From Demequina aestuarii (GTDB lineage Bacteria > Actinomycetota > Actinomycetes > Actinomycetales > Demequinaceae): DNA of 64,000 nucleotides. Location: positions 2,127,467 through 2,191,466 of the forward strand of contig NZ_BBRD01000001.1 in the NCBI RefSeq assembly GCF_000975095.1. Direction: 5' to 3'. A program made the position numbers and the translations under genes. Shown here piece by piece: positions 8,213 to 16,895 of the stretch; the first letter of the stretch is position 1; the number at the start of each line of letters is the position of its first letter. The notes under the pieces are model-generated. The model was not told where the DNA came from. It was given only the letters and a program-made list of their open reading frames with translations, and did not search any database.

Positions 8213-8307
8213 CCAAGCACCCAGGGCCTTAGTCCGGCCACCAAAGTTCCCCCTACGCCCACCCGGCAACCCCGGACCCTCGGCGGGCAGGCGCTACGGT
8301 GAGTGAC

Positions 8308-10095
8308 GTGTCTGCCTTCTCCTCTGTCCTGATCGCCAATCGCGGCGAGATCGCCGTCCGAGTGATCCGCGCGTGTGCGGACGCGGGGCTGACCTCCATC
8401 GCGGTGTACGCCGAGCCTGATCGCGACGCGCCGCACGTGCACCTCGCGGACGAGGCGTACGCGCTGGGTGGCTCCACCGCCGCCGAGACCTACCTCGACA
8501 TCCCGCGCCTCATCGACGTCGCGCTGCGCTCCGGCGCGCAGGCCATCCACCCCGGCTACGGCTTCCTCGCGGAGAACGCGGGCTTCGCGCGGGCGGTCAT
8601 CGACGCGGGACTCACGTGGATCGGCCCCTCGCCCGACGCGATCGACGCCCTGGGAGACAAGGTTTCCGCGCGGCACATCGCGCAGCGTGCCGGCGCCCCG
8701 CTGGTGCCGGGCACCAAGGATCCGGTCGCGAACGCGGATGAGGTGATCGCCTTCGCCGACGAGTTCGGACTGCCGGTGGCGATCAAGGCGGCGTTCGGCG
8801 GCGGCGGCCGCGGGCTCAAGGTCGCTCGCACCCGGGAGGAGATCCCTGAGATGTTCGACTCCGCCACGCGCGAGGCCGTCGCGGCGTTCGGGCGCGGCGA
8901 GTGCTTCGTCGAGCGGTTCCTCGACCGCCCCCGTCACGTCGAGACCCAGTGCCTCGCGGACCGGCACGGCAACGTCGTCGTGGTCTCCACGCGTGACTGC
9001 TCGCTGCAGCGTCGCCACCAGAAGCTGGTCGAAGAGGCCCCCGCGCCGTTCCTGACGGACGAGCAGAACGCCACGCTCGTCCGTTCGAGCGAGGCGATCC
9101 TGCGCGAGGCCGGCTACGAAGGCGCCGGCACATGCGAGTTCCTGGTGGGCGTCGACGGCACCATCTCCTTCCTCGAGGTCAACACCCGGCTGCAGGTCGA
9201 GCACCCCGTGACCGAAGAGGTCACCGGCGTGGACCTCGTGCGCGAGCAGTTCCGCATCGCGGCGGGCGAGGAGATCTCGGACCTCGCGCCGACGGTGCGC
9301 GGTCACTCGATCGAGTTCCGCATCAACGGCGAGAACCCGGCCATGAACTTCATGCCGTCACCCGGACGCCTCCACACGCTGCGGTTCCCGAGCGGCCCGG
9401 GCGTGCGGATCGACGCCGGCGTGCGTGAGGGCGACACGGTATCCGGCAACTTCGACTCGATGATCGCGAAGGTGATCGTCACCGGCTCCACCCGCGAGCA
9501 GGCGATCGCGCGGGCCCGTCGTGCGCTGGCCGAGATGGCGGTCGAGGGCATCCCCACCGTGCTTCCCTTCCATCGCGCCGTGCTGGACGCCCCGGAGTTC
9601 ACGGCTGCGTCCGGGCGCTTCGGCGTCTACACCACGTGGATCGAGTCCGACTTCGCCGACACCATTGCGGAGCTCGGCGGTGCCGGCGCCGGCGCCGACC
9701 ACGCGCCTGAGGCCGAGGCCACGGAGCGCGTGGTCGTCGAGGTCGGGGGCAAGCGGCTCGAGGTCGTGCTGCCCGCCTCGCTCGCGCAGGCCGGCCGCGC
9801 AGGCGCCCGCCGCGGGGCTCCCGCGCGCCGCAGCGCCCGCCGCTCCGGCCATGGCTCCTCGCGGCCGGCGTCGGGCTCGACGCTCGCCTCGCCCATGCAG
9901 GGCACCATCGTGAAGATCGCCGTCGCCGAGGGCGACACCGTGGCCGAAGGCGACCTCATCGTGGTGCTCGAGGCGATGAAGATGGAACAGCCTCTGCTGG
10001 CCCACAAGGACGGCGTCGTGACGGGCCTCCAGCACGCCGTGGGCGCGTCCGTGAGCTCCGGCACCCTCATCTGCGATATCGCCGACGCCCCGTGA
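8308..10095 (+). CDS. accA3: Acyl-CoA carboxylase alpha subunit, biotin carboxylase and carrier
   Basis: A 595-residue protein with an N-terminal biotin carboxylase ([18 protein letters not shown], then the ATP-grasp glycine loop [13 protein letters not shown], and [15 protein letters not shown]) and a C-terminal biotinyl carrier domain with [11 protein letters not shown], where the central Lys is biotinylated. A basic Ala/Arg-rich linker near residues 490-520 separates them. It works with AccD and AccE and is the likely BirA substrate. I place the start at GTG 8308 and not GTG 8299, because TACGGT at 8295-8300 is a -10 element 7 nt upstream, implying leaderless RNA. No own ribosome site is seen. 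Confidence 0.95.
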   Translation: MSAFSSVLIANRGEIAVRVIRACADAGLTSIAVYAEPDRDAPHVHLADEAYALGGSTAAETYLDIPRLIDVALRSGAQAIHPGYGFLAENAGFARAVIDAGLTWIGPSPDAIDALGDKVSARHIAQRAGAPLVPGTKDPVANADEVIAFADEFGLPVAIKAAFGGGGRGLKVARTREEIPEMFDSATREAVAAFGRGECFVERFLDRPRHVETQCLADRHGNVVVVSTRDCSLQRRHQKLVEEAPAPFLTDEQNATLVRSSEAILREAGYEGAGTCEFLVGVDGTISFLEVNTRLQVEHPVTEEVTGVDLVREQFRIAAGEEISDLAPTVRGHSIEFRINGENPAMNFMPSPGRLHTLRFPSGPGVRIDAGVREGDTVSGNFDSMIAKVIVTGSTREQAIARARRALAEMAVEGIPTVLPFHRAVLDAPEFTAASGRFGVYTTWIESDFADTIAELGGAGAGADHAPEAEATERVVVEVGGKRLEVVLPASLAQAGRAGARRGAPARRSARRSGHGSSRPASGSTLASPMQGTIVKIAVAEGDTVAEGDLIVVLEAMKMEQPLLAHKDGVVTGLQHAVGASVSSGTLICDIADAP

Positions 10096-10125
10096 CCCCC
10101 CGCGCGGCCCGGTAGCGTGTCCCCT

Positions 10126-12183
10126 ATGGTCTCCGCTCAGCGTCGTGCGCTCTTCCTCGTCGCGGTCGCGTCGTGGCTCCTGCTCGACTCGGTCCGCACC
10201 GCCGGTCCCCTGCTCTCCGCGCTCTACGACGACTCGCTCACGCTGGTCGTCGCCGCGGCCGTCGGCACCTTCGCAGGCGGCGGTGTGCTGGCATGGCTCG
10301 CCGCCATGGTCGGGCGCCACTTCGGCCACGGCGTCGTGGTGCTCTACCTCGTCGGCGTGCTCGCCGTGCTGCGGCTCGGCCTGCCGTTCATCTCGGGTGG
10401 GTGGCTGATCGCCGCAGGCCTATACCTGGTCGCGTTCGCGATCGCCGGCGTGGTGATGGCGGCGCGGGTCGCACTCGGCAACGGCGGGTCCGGAACCGCG
10501 CTCGCGGGGACGTCGCTGGGAGCTGCCGCAGCGGTGCTGGAGCACACCGTGCTGCGGACGTGGGACGCCGTCTGGCGCGAGGACCTGCAGGGCTGGATCG
10601 CGCTGGGCACGGTCGCGGTGCTCGCGATCGTCGCCGGGTCGCTGTGCCGCACTCTCGAGCCTGCACCCTCATCGCGTGGGTGGTGGGCTCTCGGTCTGTA
10701 CTGGTCGCTGCTCGGGTTCGCCTTCGCCAATGTCGCCTGGGTGAACGCCCAGACCGACCTGCGCATGTCCGCTGGCGTCATCATCACAGTCGTCTCCCTG
10801 TGCGTGGCGGCGGGTCTCGCCGCCCAGGTCCACCGAGTCTCCCCCGTAGTCACGCTGGTCATCGCGGGAGCCGGCGTGGTAGCGCTCGCCTTCGTGATGA
10901 CCAGCGCGGGAACCGCCGCGGCCATCGCCCTGCCCGCCGCGACCGCCGCGACCGCCCTGTCCGCCGCCCATGTGCTTCGCCCGGCACCCAGCACTGCCGG
11001 ACGCCGGCTCCTCGCCGCGCTCGTGTTCGGACTCGCGATGATCGGACCCGTCCTGCTGATCCAGCTCGACTACGACATGCCATTGCCCCTGCCGCCGTTC
11101 ACCGTTCCGGCCGTCGCGGCTGGACTGCTGTTCGGGTTTGGGACGGCGCACGCGGCACGAGCGCGGCCGGCGAGCACACGATCCCCAGCGGACGATGCGT
11201 CCGCGACTCCGTCCTCACGCGTGGGCAATGCAGGTGCACCGTTCGGCTGGATCGCGCCGGGCGTGCCCCTCGCCGCGGCAGTGGGCGTGGTCGCCGCGGT
11301 CGGCGTGGGCGCGTGGACGCACGTGACGTACGAACAGCCGCGAATCTACTCCGCCGACTTCATCCAGGCCCCCTACGTGACGTCGTGGAACCTGCACTTC
11401 GGTGTCACCCACGAGGCCGGCGGCGGCCCACGCGTGGACCTCGACGAGGTCGCCGCCGCCCTGGACGGCACCGACGTCGCGATGCTCCAAGAGGTGCAGC
11501 GCGGATCGCTGCTCGGCGGCGGAACGGACATGCTGGAGTACCTCGCGGGAGAGCTGAATCTTCCGTACTCGTACGCTCCCGCGCACGACCGCCAGTTCGG
11601 CAACGCCATCTTCACGTCGCGCCCGCACTCCGAGCCCCGCACTCTGGAACTGCCGTTCGGCGAGGGACCCCAGCAACGCAGTGCGCTCGCCGTCGACTTC
11701 ATGGGAGCGACCTTCGTGTCCACGCACCTGCAGTCCACCGACGAGGCGGACGCGACCCGGCTCGCCCAGGCGCAGGAGCTCACCGACTGGCTCGCGGGCC
11801 TCCAGCCCACCGTCGTCGGCGGCGACTTCAATGCCGAGCCGGGAGACGCCGCGCACCAGGCGATGGTGGACGCAGGGTTCGTGAGCGCCCAGGGCGAACT
11901 GGGGGTGACCGGCCCCACCTACGTGGGCCCCGACCTGACCGGCGAGCAGGCGGCGCTGATCGACTACCTGTTCGGCCGCAGCGTCGAGTTCACGGAGTTC
12001 GAGCTGAGGACTCTGCCGTGGTCGGACCACTGGCCGCTGACCGCGCGCGCCGCCACGGGAGCCGTGGCGCCCACGGAGCCCGAGGCCGACCTCAACGAGG
12101 TGCAGCCCGCTCCGATCCCGTCCACGTCGGCGTCGCCGAACGCGTCGGCCTCTCCCACCCCCTCCGAGTCAGCGAGCGAGTAG
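10126..12183 (+). CDS. Polytopic membrane protein fused to endonuclease/exonuclease/phosphatase domain
   Basis: The 685-residue protein has about ten hydrophobic segments in residues 1-410 and a soluble C-terminal domain. The domain shows the EEP fold motifs: SWNLHFG, AMLQEVQ (metal-binding Glu), STHLQST, VVGGDFNAEP (Asp/Asn), IDYLF and WSDHWPL (catalytic Asp-His). Such domains cleave phosphodiester or phosphomonoester bonds in DNA, lipids or inositides. The last 25 residues are a Ser/Pro/Ala tail. If the topology is as drawn, the domain faces outside, which suggests a role on lipids, wall polymers or extracellular nucleic acid. TAGCGT lies 7 nt before the ATG, so it is probably leaderless. 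Confidence 0.75.
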   Translation: MVSAQRRALFLVAVASWLLLDSVRTAGPLLSALYDDSLTLVVAAAVGTFAGGGVLAWLAAMVGRHFGHGVVVLYLVGVLAVLRLGLPFISGGWLIAAGLYLVAFAIAGVVMAARVALGNGGSGTALAGTSLGAAAAVLEHTVLRTWDAVWREDLQGWIALGTVAVLAIVAGSLCRTLEPAPSSRGWWALGLYWSLLGFAFANVAWVNAQTDLRMSAGVIITVVSLCVAAGLAAQVHRVSPVVTLVIAGAGVVALAFVMTSAGTAAAIALPAATAATALSAAHVLRPAPSTAGRRLLAALVFGLAMIGPVLLIQLDYDMPLPLPPFTVPAVAAGLLFGFGTAHAARARPASTRSPADDASATPSSRVGNAGAPFGWIAPGVPLAAAVGVVAAVGVGAWTHVTYEQPRIYSADFIQAPYVTSWNLHFGVTHEAGGGPRVDLDEVAAALDGTDVAMLQEVQRGSLLGGGTDMLEYLAGELNLPYSYAPAHDRQFGNAIFTSRPHSEPRTLELPFGEGPQQRSALAVDFMGATFVSTHLQSTDEADATRLAQAQELTDWLAGLQPTVVGGDFNAEPGDAAHQAMVDAGFVSAQGELGVTGPTYVGPDLTGEQAALIDYLFGRSVEFTEFELRTLPWSDHWPLTARAATGAVAPTEPEADLNEVQPAPIPSTSASPNASASPTPSESASE

Positions 12184-12192
12184 CCACCCTCG

Positions 12193-13593
12193 TCAGTGCT
12201 GGCCGGGCTCCTGCATGTGGTGCAGCCGGCGGGCAGCCTCGGAGATGGTGCCCGACAACGATGGGTAGACGGTGAAGGCGGAGGCGACGTCGTCCACCGT
12301 GAGGTGATGCGCGACGGCAAGCGACAAGGGGAAGATGTGCTCGCCCGCGCGGGATCCGACGATCACGGCGCCGAGGATCTGGCCGGTCACTGTGTGGCCG
12401 AAGATCTTCACGAAGCCCGTGTCGATTCCGAGCATCTTGGCGCGCGGATTGCGGGCCAGGTCGAGCCGTGAGACCTCGTAGAAGATGCCCCGCTCGACGA
12501 GCTCGGCCTCGGTCGCTCCCACCGACGCGATCTCCGGCGCGGTGAACACGTTCGCGGCGACGGTGCTCAGGTCGAGAGGGTGCACCGCATCGCCGAGCGC
12601 GTGCGCCATCGCGATGCGGCCCTGGGTCGCGGCGACTGAGGCGAGCGGAAGGACGCCAGTGCAGTCACCGGCGGCATACACGCCACGAGCGGTCGTCCGC
12701 GAGACGCGGTCGACCCTGACGTACCCGCGCTCGTCGAGTTCGACGCCGGCCTCCTCCAACCCCATGCCATGAGTATTCGGCACGGAGCCGACGGCCATCA
12801 GGCAGTGCGTGCCCTCGACCACGCGGCCATCCGTCAGAGTGACGCGCACCCCGTCCCCGGTGTTCTCCACTGACGCGGCGCGCGAGTTGCCCATCACCGT
12901 CATGCCCCGCGCCGCGAAGATCTCCTGGATCAGGTCCGCCGCCTCGGGGTCCTGGGTCGCCAGGACCCGGTCGCCTGAGGAGATCAGCGTCACGTCCGAG
13001 CCGAGCAGTCGGTATGCGCCCGCGAACTCGGCGCCCGTGACGCCGGAACCGACCACGATGAGGTGCTCGGGGAGAGCATCGATGTCGTACAACTGCGTCC
13101 AGGTGAGGATCCGTGTGCCGTCCGGCTCCGCTGTGGGCAGGGTGCGGGGGCGCGCGCCGGTGGCGATCAGCACGGCGTCGGCCTCGATCACCTCGCCGTC
13201 GACCTCGACCTGCGTGGAGCTCAGCAGTCGCGCCTCACCGTCGATCACCTGAATGTCGTTCGTCGCCATGCGCGTCGCGATGTCGTGAGACTGCTTCAGC
13301 ACGAGCTTGCGCACACGCTCGTTCACGGCCGCCAGGTCCACCACGTGCTCTGCGAACTCACGCGCGCCGGAGCCGTCGGCATCGCGGATGCCCAGTTGTG
13401 GCGCGCGGTCAGCGATGGTGCGCCACTCAGCCGTGGCGATCACGGTCTTGGAGGGCATCACATCAGTGAGAACCGCGTTGCCACCGAGGCCTTGGCGCTC
13501 GATGAGCACCACCTCTGCCCCCTCCTTGACGGCGACCAGCGCCGCCTCGTATCCGCCCGGTCCGCCACCGATGATCACCATGCGAGTCGCCAT
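12193..13593 (-). CDS. NAD(P)H quinone reductase, LpdA-like flavoprotein without redox cysteines
   Basis: A 466-residue class I pyridine nucleotide disulfide oxidoreductase fold: FAD site VIIGGGPGGYEAALVA, NAD(P) site LIVVGSGVTGAEFAGAYRLLG, second FAD motif GVYAAGDCTG, and the C-terminal dimerisation domain. The position of the redox CxxxxC reads GGNAVLTDVMPSK, with Ala and Val instead of cysteines, and the C-terminal HP active-site motif is replaced by VYPS. It therefore cannot be a true dihydrolipoamide dehydrogenase. Mycobacterial LpdA (Rv3303c), a quinone reductase, is the closest match I know in type and gene context. The ATG at 13593 has GAGAAT 6 nt upstream. Confidence 0.8.
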   Translation of the reverse strand: MATRMVIIGGGPGGYEAALVAVKEGAEVVLIERQGLGGNAVLTDVMPSKTVIATAEWRTIADRAPQLGIRDADGSGAREFAEHVVDLAAVNERVRKLVLKQSHDIATRMATNDIQVIDGEARLLSSTQVEVDGEVIEADAVLIATGARPRTLPTAEPDGTRILTWTQLYDIDALPEHLIVVGSGVTGAEFAGAYRLLGSDVTLISSGDRVLATQDPEAADLIQEIFAARGMTVMGNSRAASVENTGDGVRVTLTDGRVVEGTHCLMAVGSVPNTHGMGLEEAGVELDERGYVRVDRVSRTTARGVYAAGDCTGVLPLASVAATQGRIAMAHALGDAVHPLDLSTVAANVFTAPEIASVGATEAELVERGIFYEVSRLDLARNPRAKMLGIDTGFVKIFGHTVTGQILGAVIVGSRAGEHIFPLSLAVAHHLTVDDVASAFTVYPSLSGTISEAARRLHHMQEPGQH

Positions 13594-13707
13594 CCGCCCA
13601 TTCTCACTCACACGGGGGCGCGTCCCAACCGCGCCGACGGTCTCGCGCGCCGGTCCACGCCCGCGAATCGGGAGGTGAGGGCCGCCGTCCGGCGATAGTC
13701 TCGAGTC

Positions 13708-14508
13708 ATGACTGATGCATCTACCCGAGCCTCCGAGGCCGCCGAGTCCCTGCGCGCCGCGACCGGCGTCGACCGCTTCGACATCGCCCTGATCCTAGGC
13801 TCCGGTTGGGGCGGCGCAGCCGACCTCATCGGGGAACAGATCGCCTCGGTGCCCGCCGCAGATCTCCCCGGTTTCGACGCCCACGCGGTCGCCGGCCACT
13901 CTGCAGATATGCGCGCGCTGCGCACCGAGGACGGCCGCCACGTGCTGGTGCTCGGCGCCCGCCAGCACTACTACCAAGTGCGCGACGCCGGCAAGGTCGC
14001 GCACGCGGTCCGCATGGCAGCCGCCGCCGGCTGCACGCAGCTGGTCATCACCAACGGCTGCGGCTCGACCCGTCCCGAGGTGGGCCCCGGCTCCGTGGTG
14101 CTCATGTCGGACCACATCAACGCGACGGGCGCGACGCCGCTCGAGGGCGCGACCTTCGTCGACATGACGCAGACGTACTCGCCTCGACTGCGCGACCTCG
14201 CGCTGTCGATCGACCCCGAGCTGCCCAGCGGCGTCTACATCCAGTTCTCGGGGCCGCAGTACGAGACCCCCGCAGAGGTGCGCATGGCGACCATCCTGGG
14301 CGCGGACCTCGTGGGCATGTCCACCGCCCTCGAGGCGATCGCGGCCCGCGAAGCCGGCCTCGAGATCCTGGGCCTGTCGCTGGTCACCAACCTCGCCGCT
14401 GGCATCGGCGGGGAGAACCTCAACCATCAGGAGGTGCTCGACGTGGGGTCCTCGTCGGGTCCGCGCATCTCGCGACTGCTGGCCGACATCGTGGAGGGCA
14501 TGCGATGA
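13708..14508 (+). CDS. punA: Purine-nucleoside phosphorylase
   Basis: A 266-residue trimeric-type phosphorylase that splits inosine, guanosine and deoxy forms into base and (deoxy)ribose 1-phosphate. Visible are ALILGSGWGG (phosphate loop), LGARQHYYQ, TNGCGS, FSGPQYETPAEVRM and VGMSTALEAIAAREAG with VTNLAAG (base pocket). It overlaps the mutase gene by ATGA, so sugar 1-phosphate is handed straight to an isomerising enzyme. TAGTCT lies 6 nt before the ATG and no ribosome site is present, another leaderless start. Confidence 0.93.
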   Translation: MTDASTRASEAAESLRAATGVDRFDIALILGSGWGGAADLIGEQIASVPAADLPGFDAHAVAGHSADMRALRTEDGRHVLVLGARQHYYQVRDAGKVAHAVRMAAAAGCTQLVITNGCGSTRPEVGPGSVVLMSDHINATGATPLEGATFVDMTQTYSPRLRDLALSIDPELPSGVYIQFSGPQYETPAEVRMATILGADLVGMSTALEAIAAREAGLEILGLSLVTNLAAGIGGENLNHQEVLDVGSSSGPRISRLLADIVEGMR

Positions 14509-16223
14509 CCGACGTGGTCGACCTCGCCGAGGCATGGATCGCCGACGATCCCGACGCCGCTGCCCGCGCCGAGCTGGAGGCCGTGCTGGCCGCGCATCGG
14601 GCGGGTGACGCTGAAGCGAGCGCCGACCTCGCGGACCGATTCCGCGGGCCCCTGGAGTTCGGCACTGCCGGCCTTCGCGGCCGCATCGGAGCCGGGCCGA
14701 ACCGCATGAACCGCGCCGTCGTGATCCGCGCCGCCGCCGGCCTCGCCCGGTACCTGACCGACGCGCTGGTCGAGATCGGCATCGAGGGCCCGGCCCGGGT
14801 GGCGATCGGCTACGACGCCCGCCACGGTTCGCGCCAGTTCGCCATCGACACCGCCGCCGTCATGACGGGCGCCGGTCACGAGGCGATGCTGCTGCCGCGG
14901 ACCCTTCCCACGCCGGTGCTCGCCTATGCGACGCGCGCCCTCGGGGCCGATGCCGGAGTCATGGTGACCGCCTCTCACAACCCCCCTCAAGACAACGGCT
15001 ACAAGGTCTACCTGGGCGGCCGCGCCGTCACCGGAGATGGCCAAGGCGCACAGATCGTGCCGCCGTACGACGCCGAGATCGCCTCCCGCATCGCGGCCGT
15101 CGACACAGTCGCGTCGGTGCCGCGCGCCGAGGCGGGGTGGACGACCCTGGACGACGACATCGTCGACGACTACGTGGCGGCGGCTGCCTCCGTCGCAGGC
15201 GCTCCCGCGGACGCCGACGCGGACGCACGGGCCGCCATCCGCATCGTCCTCACTCCGCTGCACGGCGTAGGCGGCGACACCGTCGAGGCCACGCTGCGTG
15301 CCGCGGGCTTCACGGATCTCCACACCGTGGCCGAGCAGGCGGAGCCCGACCCCGACTTCCCCACCGTCGACTTCCCCAACCCCGAGGAGCCCGGCGCGAT
15401 CGACCTGTCACTCGCGCTCGCGGAGAAGCTGGGCGCCGACGTGGTCATCGCGAACGACCCCGACGCGGACCGTGCCGCCGTCGCGACAGTCATCGACGGC
15501 GAGTGGCGCATGCTTCATGGCGACGTCGTCGGCTCGCTTCTGGGAGAGCGGGTGGCGCAGCGCGTGGAGCGCCAGGGCGGCTCGGCCACGGCGGTCCTCG
15601 CCAACTCGATCGTGTCCTCCCAGCAGCTCGCCCGGATCGCCGAGCGGCACGGCCTCGCGCACGCGAACACCCTCACGGGGTTCAAGTGGATCGGCCGCGA
15701 GCCGGGCCTGGTCTACGGCTACGAAGAGGCGCTGGGCTACTGCGTGGCGCCGGACCTGGTGCGCGACAAGGATGGCCTCACCGCCGCGGTCATGGTCGCG
15801 GACCTGGTGGCGGAGCTCAAGGCCGAGGGCCGCACGCTGGCGGACGCCATCGACGACCTCGCCCGTGCGCACGGCGTCTACCTGACTCGTCAGGTCTCGG
15901 CGCGATTCGCGGACGTCGCCGAGATCCCTGCGCTGATGACCCGTCTGCTCGCGGACCCGCCAGCGTCGCTCGGCGGGTCGACCGTGACGTCGACGGACGA
16001 CATGAATGACGGCTTCCAGGGGCTGCTCCCCACCAATGGTCTGCATCTGGCCACGGAGTCGGGGGCGCGAGTGATCATTCGCCCGTCTGGCACGGAGCCC
16101 AAGGTCAAGGCGTACCTGGAGGTCGTGGCCCCCGTGGACGCAGACGTGGACGCGGCCCGCGCATCGGCCGACCAGGCGATGCAGAGCCTCGAGGCGGACG
16201 TGCGCAAGGCGCTCGGCGTCTAG
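14505..16223 (+). CDS. pmmB: Phosphohexo/phosphopentomutase (PmmB-type)
   Basis: A 572-residue alpha-D-phosphohexomutase. The phosphoserine loop is VMVTASHNPPQDNGYKVY, the metal loop is NDPDADRAAV, the sugar loop GYEEALGY and the phosphate-binding loop RPSGTEPKVKAYL. Length and order match the long PGM2/PmmB subfamily. Coupling to punA by an ATGA overlap points to phosphopentomutase activity (ribose 1-phosphate to 5-phosphate), although glucose 1,6-bisphosphate-dependent hexose activity is possible. With DeoA and DeoC elsewhere in the window it would complete nucleoside sugar catabolism. Confidence 0.88.
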   Translation: MTDVVDLAEAWIADDPDAAARAELEAVLAAHRAGDAEASADLADRFRGPLEFGTAGLRGRIGAGPNRMNRAVVIRAAAGLARYLTDALVEIGIEGPARVAIGYDARHGSRQFAIDTAAVMTGAGHEAMLLPRTLPTPVLAYATRALGADAGVMVTASHNPPQDNGYKVYLGGRAVTGDGQGAQIVPPYDAEIASRIAAVDTVASVPRAEAGWTTLDDDIVDDYVAAAASVAGAPADADADARAAIRIVLTPLHGVGGDTVEATLRAAGFTDLHTVAEQAEPDPDFPTVDFPNPEEPGAIDLSLALAEKLGADVVIANDPDADRAAVATVIDGEWRMLHGDVVGSLLGERVAQRVERQGGSATAVLANSIVSSQQLARIAERHGLAHANTLTGFKWIGREPGLVYGYEEALGYCVAPDLVRDKDGLTAAVMVADLVAELKAEGRTLADAIDDLARAHGVYLTRQVSARFADVAEIPALMTRLLADPPASLGGSTVTSTDDMNDGFQGLLPTNGLHLATESGARVIIRPSGTEPKVKAYLEVVAPVDADVDAARASADQAMQSLEADVRKALGV

Positions 16224-16226
16224 CGC

Positions 16227-16892
16227 ATGGCCAAGGCGGACAGTCGCGATCGTCGGCCGGGGCCCCTGTCTCGCGGCCGCCTCCGCGGTCGTGTGCGCGT
16301 GGGCATCGCGTCCGCCGTCCTGCTGATCGTTCTCGGCACCGCCCCCTGGGCCTTCACCCGGATCGCCACCGCGGCCCAGATCGCACCCGCCGGCACGGCC
16401 GTCGAACACGCCGACGCCGCCTTGATCCTAGGCGCGCGCGTGTACGAGGACGGCACCCCGTCACGGTTCCTCCGCGAGCGCGTCGAGATCGGTGTCGCGC
16501 TGTACACGGCAGGCGACGTGGACGCGCTGATCATGAGTGGCGACGGCGATGACTCGTCGGGCTTCGGCGAGCCTGCCGTGATGCGCCAGGTGGCCGAGGA
16601 GATGGGAGTGCCGCCGAGCGCGATCACCGAGGACCCCCTCGGGCTGGACACATACTCCTCATGCGAGCGCGCCCGCGACGTCTACGGAGCGTCGTCAGTG
16701 GTCGTGGCGACCCAGGAGTTCCATGAGCCACGCGCGGTGTGGCTGTGCGAGCAGGAGGGCCTGCTCACCCAGGGTCGGTACCCCAGCGTGCGGCTCACCA
16801 AGTCCACCGTCATCGGCAACGTTCGCGAGATTCCGGCCACCGCGAAGGCGGTGCTCGACCAGTGGACCGGGCGCGGGGCCGCATCCGGCTGA
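16227..16892 (+). CDS. DUF218 / SanA-YdcF family membrane-anchored protein (paralog 2)
   Basis: A 221-residue protein with a basic N-terminus (residues 1-24), one membrane segment (about 25-47) and an extracytoplasmic DUF218 domain. Motifs line up with the gene at 3638: ALILGARVYEDGTPSRFLRERVE, IMSGDGD, TQEFHEPRAVWLC and the C-terminal EIPATAKAVLDQW. The overall match between the two looks like an old duplication. It starts 3 bp after the pmmB stop without a clear ribosome site of its own and probably relies on coupling. Its stop is 3 bp from that of the convergent UvrA gene. Confidence 0.8.
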   Translation: MAKADSRDRRPGPLSRGRLRGRVRVGIASAVLLIVLGTAPWAFTRIATAAQIAPAGTAVEHADAALILGARVYEDGTPSRFLRERVEIGVALYTAGDVDALIMSGDGDDSSGFGEPAVMRQVAEEMGVPPSAITEDPLGLDTYSSCERARDVYGASSVVVATQEFHEPRAVWLCEQEGLLTQGRYPSVRLTKSTVIGNVREIPATAKAVLDQWTGRGAASG

Positions 16893-16895
16893 CGA

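Noticed and set aside
10173-12275. 700-codon second frame within the EEP membrane protein
   Set aside because: Arg-rich composition typical of a +1 shifted frame of a GC-rich gene; the other frame has membrane helices and EEP motifs.
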